Below are positions 51,919-60,993 of a stretch of 64,000 nt of DNA, piece after piece (position 1 is the first letter of the stretch; the number at the start of each line of letters is the position of its first letter). Location: NCBI RefSeq assembly GCF_000701505.1, contig NZ_JNJB01000005.1, forward strand, positions 62,001-126,000, read 5' to 3'. The position numbers and the translations under genes were made by a program. Below the pieces are notes generated by a model. It worked only from the letters and a program-made list of their open reading frames with translations, was not told the origin of the DNA and searched no databases. The stretch is from Dyadobacter crusticola DSM 16708. GTDB taxonomy: Bacteria > Bacteroidota > Bacteroidia > Cytophagales > Spirosomataceae.

Positions 51919-51950
51919 TTTGATTACAAAAGTAACCCACAAAGACACTT

Positions 51951-53381
51951 CTATATTTTGACCAACAGGCAAGCAAATTCCTTTTCGATCGGCAGATCAC
52001 CGGCCACGTGGGCGACCAGGTAGTTTAAGCCTTTGTAGTGGATCGGCTGGGAAAAATCCAGGGTGGCCAGGTCTATTTCAGAAAGTGTAAAGCTTTTTCT
52101 GAGGTAGAACATTTCACGACGTAGACGCTCGGTTCTTTTCCAGCTGGTGGCAGCAATCCCGCCAGGGCCTGTTAGATAAAGCCGGATCCCTGCCAACTCC
52201 GGGCTGGCCAGCGGCTGGTTTTCTGTGATCCCGTGCCAGAAAAGAAGGCGCGGCGCTGTGGTGACTGCCAGCTGGTTAAACTCCTTTGTGACTCCGGTCT
52301 GTTTGGCCACCGGCAGGCCCGTAGTTTCATCGACCAGGAAAGTAGAAAGCCGGATCGGCACCTTTACCAGCCCGATCGCATCCCCGCCCAGGTTGCCGGT
52401 TGCGGGCGTAAAATAGTCGCCCATGATTTCGGGCTTATCCTTCATCAAACTGTCGCCGCCGTCAAGCTCAAAAGCAAGCTGCAAGCGCCGGTTAAACTCC
52501 GGGATTTTCTTATGGCCCGGCGTCGCCTTTGCTGTCCAGTCTTTGACCGGCGTAAGATCCATTTGCGGTTCCCAAAAGTCAAGTTGCAGCCGCTTATTTG
52601 GCGTGTCGAATTTGTAACGCAGGTTTGGTATTTTGCGCAGCTCGATAATAAACTGGCCGATAGTCCAGGCGGGAACGTGCCGGTTTACGGTCACTACCTG
52701 GTCGCCGTCCAGTGCCCGCCAGTTCGTCAGGATCAGCGTTTGCCATACAGGATGGGTAAGAAAAGAACCCGACAGCGTTACGCCGGTCAGCTGCGCGATC
52801 CGGTCAAGTAGAAAGCTCACGAATAGCATAGGGACTTTGGGGCCAGCTGCCGCGTAGGCGGTGCCGGTATACTCATTAACGATCCCCGTGAAAGGCGGAT
52901 CGAGGGCCGGGCCGTTGGTCCCGTAGTAGTCAGGGTTTAGGATGGAAGGAAAGCAAACCGCCTTCTTGCCTGCCATCATAAGATCGGCTGTCAGCACCGG
53001 CGGCAGCTCGACAGTACCCAAGTCTAATTCAGTCAGCGGCAGATCGGAAAACAGGCCGAAAAATCTTCCTAGATCATCGGTAGCATCCAGCGCATAGCCG
53101 GTTTGCGGATCCGATTCCTTCACGTAAGCATTACCCTTGTAGACAATAGCGCCGTTATTGATTACTTCGCACAGGTAAGAATATAAATCGTTCCCAGCTT
53201 GCGGCATTTCGGCATATTCAAAGATCCGCTGGTTCCGTACGGAAAAAGGAATATTCGGGATATTGGCCACGCTATTGGGGATTTGCTCATAGGTTAAATG
53301 AGGGTTGACCAGGTTAACTGGCAATTTGGGCGCTTCGCCCAAATCCAGGCTTTCGCCGTCTATTCGAATGTCGGTATACAT
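51951..53381 (-). CDS. tail protein (hub-like), unknown family
   Basis: A 476-residue beta-rich protein upstream of the tape measure gene and 4 bases after the DUF5977-bearing tail gene. It has no family motif I can name. Length and mixed beta pattern fit a tail hub or baseplate subunit. It is the last gene of the terminase-to-tail stretch before the plus-strand cargo gene. Confidence 0.65.
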   Translation of the reverse strand: MYTDIRIDGESLDLGEAPKLPVNLVNPHLTYEQIPNSVANIPNIPFSVRNQRIFEYAEMPQAGNDLYSYLCEVINNGAIVYKGNAYVKESDPQTGYALDATDDLGRFFGLFSDLPLTELDLGTVELPPVLTADLMMAGKKAVCFPSILNPDYYGTNGPALDPPFTGIVNEYTGTAYAAAGPKVPMLFVSFLLDRIAQLTGVTLSGSFLTHPVWQTLILTNWRALDGDQVVTVNRHVPAWTIGQFIIELRKIPNLRYKFDTPNKRLQLDFWEPQMDLTPVKDWTAKATPGHKKIPEFNRRLQLAFELDGGDSLMKDKPEIMGDYFTPATGNLGGDAIGLVKVPIRLSTFLVDETTGLPVAKQTGVTKEFNQLAVTTAPRLLFWHGITENQPLASPELAGIRLYLTGPGGIAATSWKRTERLRREMFYLRKSFTLSEIDLATLDFSQPIHYKGLNYLVAHVAGDLPIEKEFACLLVKI

Positions 53382-53385
53382 AGTA

Positions 53386-55386
53386 TTAGACTGGGATTAC
53401 TTCAATGACCAGCGGCTGGTCAGAGCTATTAATTTGTACATTATCCAGAATGTAAAAGCCAGGGCCGGTAACGGTCAACTCTTTGTTTTTACCGACTGCT
53501 TTTAGTTTGCAAGCCTGGAAGGGTGGAGCTTTGTATTCAACTTCCAAAACCAAGTTTTTGACGCCAGTTTGGATTGTTGTATCTGACTGCCGTACCGTGG
53601 GCGTGGTCTGCCCTGTGGTATTCGTTACCAAAACGCTGCCGTCTATACGTAAGTCAACGACCGGCCCATACTTACCATTTGCAATCACCTTTAAATCGTT
53701 CATCGCGATCTTATGCAGGATAGCCACGTAAACGGGAATGTTATTGACTTCGCACAAGCCCTTAGAATTAGCGTACTGCTGGGTGTTATAGGTGGAAAAC
53801 TCGGCTTCTGCCAGCGTATCCGCATCGCCGGGCATTTCGCCGCCATACTTACCGGCCTCGATCGCCACGGTAGGCGCGGTACCCAAAAAGCCCTTCCCAC
53901 ACCCTTGTCTTTTAAAGTCTATCACTCTGGCAATTGCCTTACTAGGGTATGGAGTAGATCCGGGACTGATTGACTCATCCCGCCAGGGCTTAATATAGTC
54001 GGGGTCGCCGGGAATATTAGCTTTAACAGCGTAGGGGATCACCTTGCTACCATCATCAGAGTAAACCTTTTGCAATCGCTCCCAGGTTAAATTCCCCGTC
54101 CTTTTGCCTTTTACGTCCAGTACGGCCCTAGATGAAAAACCCACCCATTTACTGGCACGTGCCGCGATTGGCGCAGCCGCTGGCATGCGGCTATAATTTT
54201 TGTCTGAATACGTCCTTTTTAGCTGGAAAGTGCGTTCGATCAACCCCGGGCGGTCTTCGCTGTATTTGAGGTTGTCAGTGATCAGGTTCATTGCCTCAAA
54301 GCCGTACTCGCTTTCCATCAGCACTACTTCCGAAACCATCAGTTCGCGCAGGTAATCAGCGTAAGTAGCCGCGTCCTTCTCAAAAAAGCCTGTCGAAAAC
54401 TGGATCCCTGAATTTTCAGTTACGCCTATTATTTCCAGCTCTGAAAAGTCCAGGCCCTTACCAGTCGGCCGCTCCTTACGCGTCGTCGCTTTGGTCACGT
54501 CGGTTTCCTGGGTCGCTTTCCCCAGCACGCGCAATGTATCAAACCCGCCCAGGGAATTGGAAAAAAGGACAAAGCGCTCGAATGGGTGGTGCCTGCGATC
54601 AACATTAAAAGCCCTTACCTCCGTAAATCGCCGGTTTTCTTGATCAGAAAGCCAGATTTCGTAACGTGTGACATCATCGCCCATCCCCAGAGCCTGGACA
54701 GACACAGGACAGCAAATGACCTGGAATGGCCGCAGCCCTTCAATGGTAGAATGCGTGATGGTTTCCCTGACCCCGTTCGCCTGGGTGATGCGGATCCTTA
54801 ACCGGATCTGGCCAGGAAACGGCGCCATATTAAGCAAGAAGTATAAATACTCTGGTTGTTTGGGACTAACCATCTTTTCGTTTGGCTGCCAGGTTAGAAA
54901 CTGCCGCTTTTCGGATTGGTACCGCGAAAAGAAGTTATGCTGATAACCGGCAAAGTCCCTGGCAGCAATACCCGCCCTGATAGCTGTACGGACGGTCAGG
55001 GATTTGTCCCATAAACCAGGCTCTATTCTTTCCCGGATCACGTAGGGCGTAGTCAGCGAAGCTATGGCCGTCATTTCATTCGCGCCACGGTCAGGCAGGG
55101 TAATAGAAAGCTGCCCAGCCAGGATTTCTTCCAGGCGAAATTCGCAACCTTCGTAGATCTGTGCGCCAGCTGAAAGGGTCGGCGGCTTCTCACGTCCTTC
55201 CAGAGTCAGCATTGTTTCAAAGACGGGCGAAAGTGGGAATTCTGGCAATTTCAAATCCAGGTAGTAGCGCATTTCCGAACGATCCGGATATAGTTCGGGA
55301 TCCATTGCTGGGATAATGTGCGGCAACTCGTTTCTAACCAGGTAGGCGTCCGACCAGGTCAAACCCAGTTTTTTAAAATCTATCAT
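53386..55386 (-). CDS. large tail protein with DUF5977 motif
   Basis: A 666-residue protein. The N-terminal 450 residues are beta-rich (R-Y-Y-L-D-L-K-L-P-E). Around residues 490-545 is a DUF5977-type module, R-Q-G-C-G-K-G-F-L-G-T followed by A-G-K-Y-G and Q-Q-Y-A-N-S-K-G-L-C. This module recurs in exported repeat proteins and phage tails of Bacteroidota. The C-terminal 120 residues look like a receptor-binding beta domain. Position suggests tail tip or adhesion; its exact place in the virion is unknown. Confidence 0.7.
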   Translation of the reverse strand: MIDFKKLGLTWSDAYLVRNELPHIIPAMDPELYPDRSEMRYYLDLKLPEFPLSPVFETMLTLEGREKPPTLSAGAQIYEGCEFRLEEILAGQLSITLPDRGANEMTAIASLTTPYVIRERIEPGLWDKSLTVRTAIRAGIAARDFAGYQHNFFSRYQSEKRQFLTWQPNEKMVSPKQPEYLYFLLNMAPFPGQIRLRIRITQANGVRETITHSTIEGLRPFQVICCPVSVQALGMGDDVTRYEIWLSDQENRRFTEVRAFNVDRRHHPFERFVLFSNSLGGFDTLRVLGKATQETDVTKATTRKERPTGKGLDFSELEIIGVTENSGIQFSTGFFEKDAATYADYLRELMVSEVVLMESEYGFEAMNLITDNLKYSEDRPGLIERTFQLKRTYSDKNYSRMPAAAPIAARASKWVGFSSRAVLDVKGKRTGNLTWERLQKVYSDDGSKVIPYAVKANIPGDPDYIKPWRDESISPGSTPYPSKAIARVIDFKRQGCGKGFLGTAPTVAIEAGKYGGEMPGDADTLAEAEFSTYNTQQYANSKGLCEVNNIPVYVAILHKIAMNDLKVIANGKYGPVVDLRIDGSVLVTNTTGQTTPTVRQSDTTIQTGVKNLVLEVEYKAPPFQACKLKAVGKNKELTVTGPGFYILDNVQINSSDQPLVIEVIPV

Positions 55387-55451
55387 ACGGTTTCAGAATT
55401 AAATTTTGTTTGATCAGCTGATATCAACCGGACGGCCGAAATATTGTAGAC

Positions 55452-56045
55452 CTATTGACGGTCTTTCAGCGCTTTTTTCATTGTATTCATTACCGCTTGG
55501 GCTGCGGCGGCCTGGATATTCACCTCAATTTCTCCGTAAATTTCCTTCATGTAGTTGCGGATATACCAGCCACGGCCCCGACGCGTGACCACCGGCTGGT
55601 AAAGCCGTGAACGGGCAATGGCCCAGGCTAGCTGGTGGGCGGCCACTTCTTTATCCACTGGGAAAGTGCCGTTCTTCCGGCCGGAAATAAACGTGAATGG
55701 CTTTTTACCTGCCTGTCCTTCCATTACACGCCGAACCCAGGGCAAAAGCTCGTTTTCTTCATCTTTGACCGGCATTTGCTTATCGTAGGTCATTTGTCGA
55801 AGATCCTGGAAGCGGCCGTACATTTCGAACTGCATAGCCATTTCGGTAATCCAGCCCGTGTTATTCTGGCGGACTTCCCGGAATATTGAGCTTTTCAAAT
55901 TGCCGGTCATTTCCAGCCCTTCTTCGGCCAGTTTTTCTTTCAGCTCTTCGATACCGCGCCCGCTGATCTGGTTGGTGATCTGGTTAACGACCAGCCAAAT
56001 GGTATCATAGTCAATATCTGGCGTCCAGGTTACTATCTCGCTCAT
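55452..56045 (-). CDS. probable head-tail joining/tail completion protein
   Basis: A 197-residue protein overlapping the upstream gene by 4 bases. The helical start (I-E-E-L-K-E-K-L-A-E-E-G), G-N-L-K-S-S-I and the central F-E-M-Y-G-R-F fit HK97-gp10-like proteins that complete the tail; this is by feel and gene order only. Confidence 0.55.
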   Translation of the reverse strand: MSEIVTWTPDIDYDTIWLVVNQITNQISGRGIEELKEKLAEEGLEMTGNLKSSIFREVRQNNTGWITEMAMQFEMYGRFQDLRQMTYDKQMPVKDEENELLPWVRRVMEGQAGKKPFTFISGRKNGTFPVDKEVAAHQLAWAIARSRLYQPVVTRRGRGWYIRNYMKEIYGEIEVNIQAAAAQAVMNTMKKALKDRQ

Positions 56046-56530
56046 ACTCCTACCAGCTCGTTTGTACTGGTAATCATCGTTATGACCACGTAATAACCTA
56101 CCGCGCCATCAGTTCCATATTCCCACGGCGCCATTTTGTAGTAAAGCTTTTCTAGCCTGAAAGTCCGGTTTTTAGAATCGCGCCGCAAACAGCGAAGGAT
56201 CCGCCAGGCGGCCATTTGGCCCAGCTTAAAACCAGCCAGGCGGCCGTCGTGCGACTTATCAGTAGGGTAAAGGATGCAAAAACCGACATCCTGCTTTGCT
56301 TCGAAATTCCCCATTTCGTTATCATCACCGGTAATTACCGGCATAAGCAGCGCCAGGGCTGGAAAGCTGAATTCGTCAGTTTTAGCAACCTCATTGAACC
56401 TTTCCATTTCAAACGGGCTGTTAGAGGTTTCCAAAACCAATGTTTTCAGCTCTGGATCTTCTGCGACCAGGGCCGAAAAGTAAGCTTCCATGCTCACGAC
56501 ATCGGACTGTAACAATGCGAACTTGCTCAT
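56042..56530 (-). CDS. probable tail terminator/minor tail protein
   Basis: A 162-residue alpha/beta protein, coupled to both neighbours by 4-base overlaps. Gene order (portal, small membrane protein, this, gp10-like) suggests a tail-terminator or neck role. Its coding sequence contains the perfect palindrome CCGGTAATTACCGG at 56328-56341. Confidence 0.55.
   Translation of the reverse strand: MSKFALLQSDVVSMEAYFSALVAEDPELKTLVLETSNSPFEMERFNEVAKTDEFSFPALALLMPVITGDDNEMGNFEAKQDVGFCILYPTDKSHDGRLAGFKLGQMAAWRILRCLRRDSKNRTFRLEKLYYKMAPWEYGTDGAVGYYVVITMITSTNELVGV
56328..56341. repeat. 14-bp palindrome CCGGTAATTACCGG
   Basis: Perfect palindrome inside a coding gene. Thirteen of its 14 bases recur at 58596-58608 in non-coding DNA. 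Confidence 0.5.
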
Positions 56531-56799
56531 AGTTTTGTCGTTTTCCAGTAGTCAATCCAGATCCATTTCATTAGCTGGCCAGCGGCAGCAAACGACCGGT
56601 GGCCTACTGCGCGCTTCCCGCACTTGTAGAGTGAATAAGGCAGCAATACAGTAAAAACGCCTGCTTTGATCGTCAGCACAATGGCCACTAAAAGCCATTT
56701 AAGAAGAAAGCGTAATGCCTGGTAGATCCCTTCCAGGATCAAAAAAAACAAGGCATAGAGAGTAAAAAATATAGCCTGCAAAAATGAGTCGTTTTTCAT
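56527..56799 (-). CDS. small phage membrane protein
   Basis: A 90-residue protein with two hydrophobic segments (about 8-30 and 35-57) and a basic C-terminal half. It overlaps its neighbours by 4 bases on each side, so it is a real cistron. A membrane protein between portal and neck genes is odd; its role is unknown. Confidence 0.65.
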   Translation of the reverse strand: MKNDSFLQAIFFTLYALFFLILEGIYQALRFLLKWLLVAIVLTIKAGVFTVLLPYSLYKCGKRAVGHRSFAAAGQLMKWIWIDYWKTTKL

Positions 56800-58106
56800 T
56801 GCGTGTTTGAGGTTGCGGCCTGCTGGCCAGTCGGGTTTTCGTCTAAGGTAGTCATTTCAATATCAGTGAAATGATATTCGTATTCTTCCAGGTCAAAGCC
56901 CATCACTTCCAGGGCCAAATCCAGCGGGCCTTTCAACAAACGGCGGTAAGAAGGTGTCATAAACCGGATGTGGTACATGACAGAATGCATTAATTCAGAC
57001 CCGCTACCGCCTAATTTATCGCCTTCCGCGATACCGGCTAGCCCTGGTAAAATGCCGTGACCTTGCGCCTGTTTTACGCCTGCCTGCTTGATCAGGTTCA
57101 TATACGCGTCGTCAGTCATTTTGTTTTCAATCGGCGTGATTCTGATCAGCTTCCGGTCGCCAGCGCCACCGGTGCCCATGATATTACCGATTAAAACCAG
57201 CGCTTTGTCTGCGTTGTTGACGCCAGATAGGTAGTCGTCCATTCTGGCCATGAAATCATCTTTGCGGCCCTCAATTTTCTCCTGGGTTTCGGGATCTTCC
57301 AAATCGTCAGTATCTAACACAAAGTAACTTTCGTCGATTTCGATCAACAGCTTAACATTATAGCCATTTTCCAAACCGGATTTGTGATATTGAGGTGCCA
57401 TATTATCTACTTGCGTCCAGACCTTAGTCCCCCACCAAAGGCCCTGGTTATAAAAATCAGCTCCGATCTGGGCTTTTTTCAGCACGATCACGCTTTCCAG
57501 CCATTTGTCCGGCTGCTCCGGATCGAAGATCGGAACGGCTACCGTATGTTCGGCCTTAATTTGGGAATTGGTGCCAAAGAATGGATTAATTAAAACCCGA
57601 CTGATTGGCTGGCCGTTGGCTGGCTTTTCAAAGCGTACTTTGTTAGGCTGGATTGTTTCTAAAAGCACCTGGCCGTCGTCCTGAATTGAAAACCGAACAA
57701 ATGCCATTTCGGCAAAATGCAGGCTCAACGCGGCCAGTTCCAGGTATTTCGAATAGACCTGTTTTCTGCGAAACCAGGTTTTCAAATCGGGATTTTTGAC
57801 CAGCAAACGTTCTTCTTTTCCTTTCTCGTTGATTGTGGTTTTCATCAACTTGACGCCTGCCCCCAGCATGAATTCTTTCGCCTTGTCCATCAGCTGCGGT
57901 TTGCTTGGAGAATCCCAGCACAAACGAAGCATTTCCAGAAGTTGGTTATCGTTTTTGCCCCACTTGACCCACTCGAAACCTGCCTTTTTTTGTGCGGCAG
58001 CTTCCGCGCTGTCGGCCGTGGCCACGTCCAGAACCGGGTTTGTGATCCTAACCGTGTGCTCTGATTTGGCCAAGTGGTACAGGTTCCTTTCGATTTGTCT
58101 TACCAT
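56796..58106 (-). CDS. portal protein
   Basis: About 436 residues from the ATG at 58106, just after the stop of the preceding gene. Portal-like features: helical start, I-Q-P-N-K-V-R-F region, and a C-terminal segment with K-Q-A-G-V-K-Q-A-Q-G-H-G-I-L-P-G, G-S-G-S-E-L-M-H and a long helix. It follows the terminase genes. The dodecameric ring would carry DNA in and out of the head. Confidence 0.7.
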   Translation of the reverse strand: MVRQIERNLYHLAKSEHTVRITNPVLDVATADSAEAAAQKKAGFEWVKWGKNDNQLLEMLRLCWDSPSKPQLMDKAKEFMLGAGVKLMKTTINEKGKEERLLVKNPDLKTWFRRKQVYSKYLELAALSLHFAEMAFVRFSIQDDGQVLLETIQPNKVRFEKPANGQPISRVLINPFFGTNSQIKAEHTVAVPIFDPEQPDKWLESVIVLKKAQIGADFYNQGLWWGTKVWTQVDNMAPQYHKSGLENGYNVKLLIEIDESYFVLDTDDLEDPETQEKIEGRKDDFMARMDDYLSGVNNADKALVLIGNIMGTGGAGDRKLIRITPIENKMTDDAYMNLIKQAGVKQAQGHGILPGLAGIAEGDKLGGSGSELMHSVMYHIRFMTPSYRRLLKGPLDLALEVMGFDLEEYEYHFTDIEMTTLDENPTGQQAATSNTQ

Positions 58107-58107
58107 A

Positions 58108-58419
58108 TCAGTAATTTTTATGAATGATGCGTAACCATTGATTTGTACGGGGCAACCTAATAGCAATAATCAGGCGGTTTCTAAGCGTGAACGGACGCCC
58201 CAGCCCGTCGATGTCTTCCAATAGCACAGACCCTTTTTCAATCAGATCGTAGCGCAGCTTGCCTTTCGTACTTTCGCCAGCGAACCGCTTACCGGATTTC
58301 CCCAGGTTCTGTTTCATACCAAAAGATCCGTCACCCGCCTTTCGGTATTTCAAGTCAAAACCCCGGCTGGCAGGATCGTGTAGTATCTTCCAAAAAGTAT
58401 CTATGCTGATTGCTTCCAT
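58108..58419 (-). CDS. small phage protein before the portal
   Basis: A 103-residue basic protein (K-S-G-K-R-F-A-G-E-S-T-K-G-K) of unknown function. It is the first gene of a unit with late-type promoter E; the -7 box ends 4 bases before its ATG. Confidence 0.65.
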   Translation of the reverse strand: MEAISIDTFWKILHDPASRGFDLKYRKAGDGSFGMKQNLGKSGKRFAGESTKGKLRYDLIEKGSVLLEDIDGLGRPFTLRNRLIIAIRLPRTNQWLRIIHKNY

Positions 58420-58423
58420 GATC

Positions 58424-58466
58424 CAAAACTATGGCCTCGTGTGAGCGCTCGAAAAGACAGAAAAAA
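58424..58466 (-). promoter_or_regulatory. late-type phage promoter E (portal operon)
   Basis: Minus strand: TTTTTTCTGTCT box, TTTC at -33, 19 bases, TAGTTTTG (58431-58424), a perfect -7 box. As at promoter D, the ATG follows after 4 bases, predicting a leaderless mRNA. A short GCC-TTTTC-GGC hairpin precedes the box. Confidence 0.6.
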
Positions 58467-58595
58467 CCGCCGAAAAGGCTTCCAATTTCTATTTTTGGCA
58501 AATATCAGGTAATCAGTAACTTACCACATTTCTAGGTCGAGATCGGCATTTCATTTTCCAAAACTCCCCCAGCTAAGGCGGCACCCTTTCCATTT

Positions 58596-58608
58596 CCGGT
58601 AATTACCG
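58596..58608. repeat. second copy of the palindrome CCGGTAATTACCG
   Basis: In the roughly 260-base non-coding gap between the large terminase gene and promoter E. It contains the perfect 12-bp palindrome CGGTAATTACCG and may be an operator. Confidence 0.45.
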
Positions 58609-58679
58609 CGAACCCGATTTTTCGAATATCTTAAAGCCCTTCGGTCGGTGCGGCTGTCCGGTGATGGGGTGCGGGGTGC

Positions 58680-60236
58680 CTAGCTGCCACCCACGAACCG
58701 CATGCTGCTGCCTTTGGACTTTGGTCTGCTCGATTCGGCAGAATACTTGTAGTAGATCAGGTAATCGAAGCAATCACTTAGGTGTGTCGCATACTCTTGC
58801 TGCAAGCTTGTTCCTTCGCTCGACTTGTCTTTCTTGTACTCAGGGCCAATCGGTGCATTCTGCATGGATATGATCAATGCCTTGCAGGTGTTCTGGTTGA
58901 TACGGACGCGCGGCAGGCTTGCGGATCCTTCGGCCAGGATCCGGTCGATCAGGGCGAACCGGGCGCGGTGTTCCGGGTTAGCCTTCAATACCCGCATGTA
59001 CACTTTCCAGCCCAGGCGGCGCAGCTCGGCGGCCACCTGTTTAAACATTGGCTCTTTGGATCCTGCGCTTTTAGAGCTGGCCGACGCGTCACCATACACG
59101 ATCATATCCTTTTTTACATGGTCTGCATACGCGTCGTTCAGGGCGATTGCCAGCGTTTCGGCAAGGGTCTTTTCCTCCTTTGCCTGCTTGACATATACGT
59201 TATTGATCACCTTTAATTTGCCGGGCACCTCCTGGGCCACAATACCGCAACAGATATAATTATTAAAGTCCAGGCTTACTTCCAGGGCCTTGTTAGGTTG
59301 ATAGTCCGAAAACGTAGGCAGCCACAAATCAGCTGGGCCGTTTCCATCACCTGATCTTTCGTAGGTAAAAACGTTTGCCGTGGTGTGCTTTTCATCATCA
59401 AACGAAGGGTAATAACTATTCGGCAGCTTTCGTAAGCGCTCGTTTAATACTTCCACTCGGAAAACCAGGGGTTCTGTGTTTTCCTCCATATTGGAAATAT
59501 ATTCCGGGCTTAGTGTTGGATTGTCCTTTGCCGTCCCCTCTAAAAAAAGGTACTTTTCGGGGTTTTCCTTCATTAGTTCTTCCGTCTTGAAAACCCACTG
59601 GCCCGACTGCATCCAGGGGTTAGACGTGAAATCGTAAAAGGCATTATGCAAATGGTTGTCTTTAAACCGCCAGCTATTGGCCCGGTATAACGTGGCCATT
59701 AGGATTTTGGAAACCCACTCACTTTTAAAAATGGCGCTTTCGTCAATTAGCCCCCCGTCAAAATTATGGCCCCTGTTTACGTCTGGCTTTTCGAACGAAA
59801 GTAATTGCAGGCAAAAACCGCTGTCAAATGTGATACAATGGTTGTAGCTTTTCGGGGATTTGTAGGGCTTGGGCCAGTCTGGAGGCGGCTCTTTGAACAG
59901 GACGTAATTCCCGAACGGATTTACCTTTTCGTGGTATTCATACCAGCCCATACCCGCCCAGGCATCGGCGCTGTCGGTCAGTACAATGTCCAATAGTTGT
60001 TTGAAAGTACGCCCGGCCAGGAAGAATTTCGCCCTGGGCAGCATCTTTGCAATGTAGCCGACGCAAACCAGCAAAGTATAGGTTTTACCAAACGCACGCC
60101 CGGCCAATAGCGTTTTGCGTTTGGCTTTGCTGGCCATAAATATTTTTTGCTTCGCCGACAGAAATACGATGTTCGCCCTATCGGCCAGCTGCCGCATTTT
60201 GGCTTTATTCAGCCTGGCTTCCTGTTCCGGTAACAT
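58680..60236 (-). CDS. terminase large subunit
   Basis: A 518-residue DNA-packaging motor. The ATPase half has the Walker A motif A-G-R-A-F-G-K-T (about residues 45-52) and Walker B in G-G-L-I-D-E-S. The nuclease half has acidic residues in V-Y-G-D-A-S-A-S-S and near C-F-D-Y-L-I-Y. It overlaps the small subunit gene by 32 bases. It packages phage DNA and cuts it into genome lengths. Confidence 0.95.
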   Translation of the reverse strand: MLPEQEARLNKAKMRQLADRANIVFLSAKQKIFMASKAKRKTLLAGRAFGKTYTLLVCVGYIAKMLPRAKFFLAGRTFKQLLDIVLTDSADAWAGMGWYEYHEKVNPFGNYVLFKEPPPDWPKPYKSPKSYNHCITFDSGFCLQLLSFEKPDVNRGHNFDGGLIDESAIFKSEWVSKILMATLYRANSWRFKDNHLHNAFYDFTSNPWMQSGQWVFKTEELMKENPEKYLFLEGTAKDNPTLSPEYISNMEENTEPLVFRVEVLNERLRKLPNSYYPSFDDEKHTTANVFTYERSGDGNGPADLWLPTFSDYQPNKALEVSLDFNNYICCGIVAQEVPGKLKVINNVYVKQAKEEKTLAETLAIALNDAYADHVKKDMIVYGDASASSKSAGSKEPMFKQVAAELRRLGWKVYMRVLKANPEHRARFALIDRILAEGSASLPRVRINQNTCKALIISMQNAPIGPEYKKDKSSEGTSLQQEYATHLSDCFDYLIYYKYSAESSRPKSKGSSMRFVGGS

Positions 60237-60840
60237 CTTCGTAGGGGGTTTCTTCGATTTCTCTGTACATATCCAGCGCCGCTATATCGTCGGTAAAAAT
60301 GATATTCGGGGCCACCTTGTATTTGTTGGGGTTTTCGACCTTGTCCTTTTCCATGAGGCCCCGGATCTTGGCAGCACTCATTCGGATTTTGGCGGCTTGC
60401 CCCAGTATTTTGGCGATTTTCTCCTGTACGTCCGGGTCAATTTTATACACCGGATCGCCGTCAGCGTCGAAGGTGACCGTTTTATAGTCGCCTATAACAG
60501 CATTCCCCATTTCTTCCAGGGTGTGGGCCATTTCCTCCAAACGGACGGCGTAGACCTGGCGCTGGGCCAGCTTCTTTGCATTGCCGAAATCCAGGGCGCC
60601 AAAGATCTGCTGGCAGCCGTTTACGACGTTATAGGCCATCGATTGGCTGATACCGCCCACAGGTGGCGGGCTGAACATGAGGGTTTCCACCACCTTACGT
60701 TCGCTTAGTCCGTCCAGTAGCAAGGTGAATGCGAAGAAATAGCGGTCGAAGTACTTTTTATCAGCTTCGCCCAGCTCTTTACCGGTCTGGATGTGATCCC
60801 GGTAACGTTGTAGTTTGTCTTCTTTTACGATCAGCTGCAT
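60205..60840 (-). CDS. terminase small subunit-like protein
   Basis: A 211-residue protein directly upstream of, and overlapping, the large terminase gene. It is helical, with a putative DNA-binding start (L-S-E-R-K-V-V-E-T-L) and a coiled-coil-like middle. This position and size fit the small subunit that recognises the packaging site. It is the first late gene, with promoter A. Confidence 0.75.
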   Translation of the reverse strand: MQLIVKEDKLQRYRDHIQTGKELGEADKKYFDRYFFAFTLLLDGLSERKVVETLMFSPPPVGGISQSMAYNVVNGCQQIFGALDFGNAKKLAQRQVYAVRLEEMAHTLEEMGNAVIGDYKTVTFDADGDPVYKIDPDVQEKIAKILGQAAKIRMSAAKIRGLMEKDKVENPNKYKVAPNIIFTDDIAALDMYREIEETPYEDVTGTGSQAE

Positions 60841-60861
60841 AGCTTGTTTGCTTTTTTGAAT

Positions 60862-60904
60862 GCAAGCTGGCTATGTGACGGGTGCGATGTAAGGACACAA
60901 AAAA
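60862..60904 (-). promoter_or_regulatory. late-type phage promoter A (terminase)
   Basis: Minus strand: TTTTTTGTGTCC box (60904-60893), TTAC at -33, 19 bases, degenerate -7 (CAGCTTGC, 60869-60862). It shares CTTGCATTC with promoter B at the same offset. Confidence 0.5.
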
Positions 60905-60917
60905 TGTCTATTTTAGC

Positions 60918-60959
60918 AAAGAAAAATGCCTGTCTCAGTTTGGCGACGTGACAGGCATT
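60918..60959 (-). terminator. terminator upstream of promoter A
   Basis: AATGCCTGTC and GACAGGCATT form a perfect 10-bp stem (60925-60959); on the minus strand TTTTT follows. It shields the late genes from antisense transcription out of the plus-strand cargo genes. Confidence 0.7.
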
Positions 60960-60993
60960 AAAAAAAGTGGATATATCAAACAGATCAAATTTA

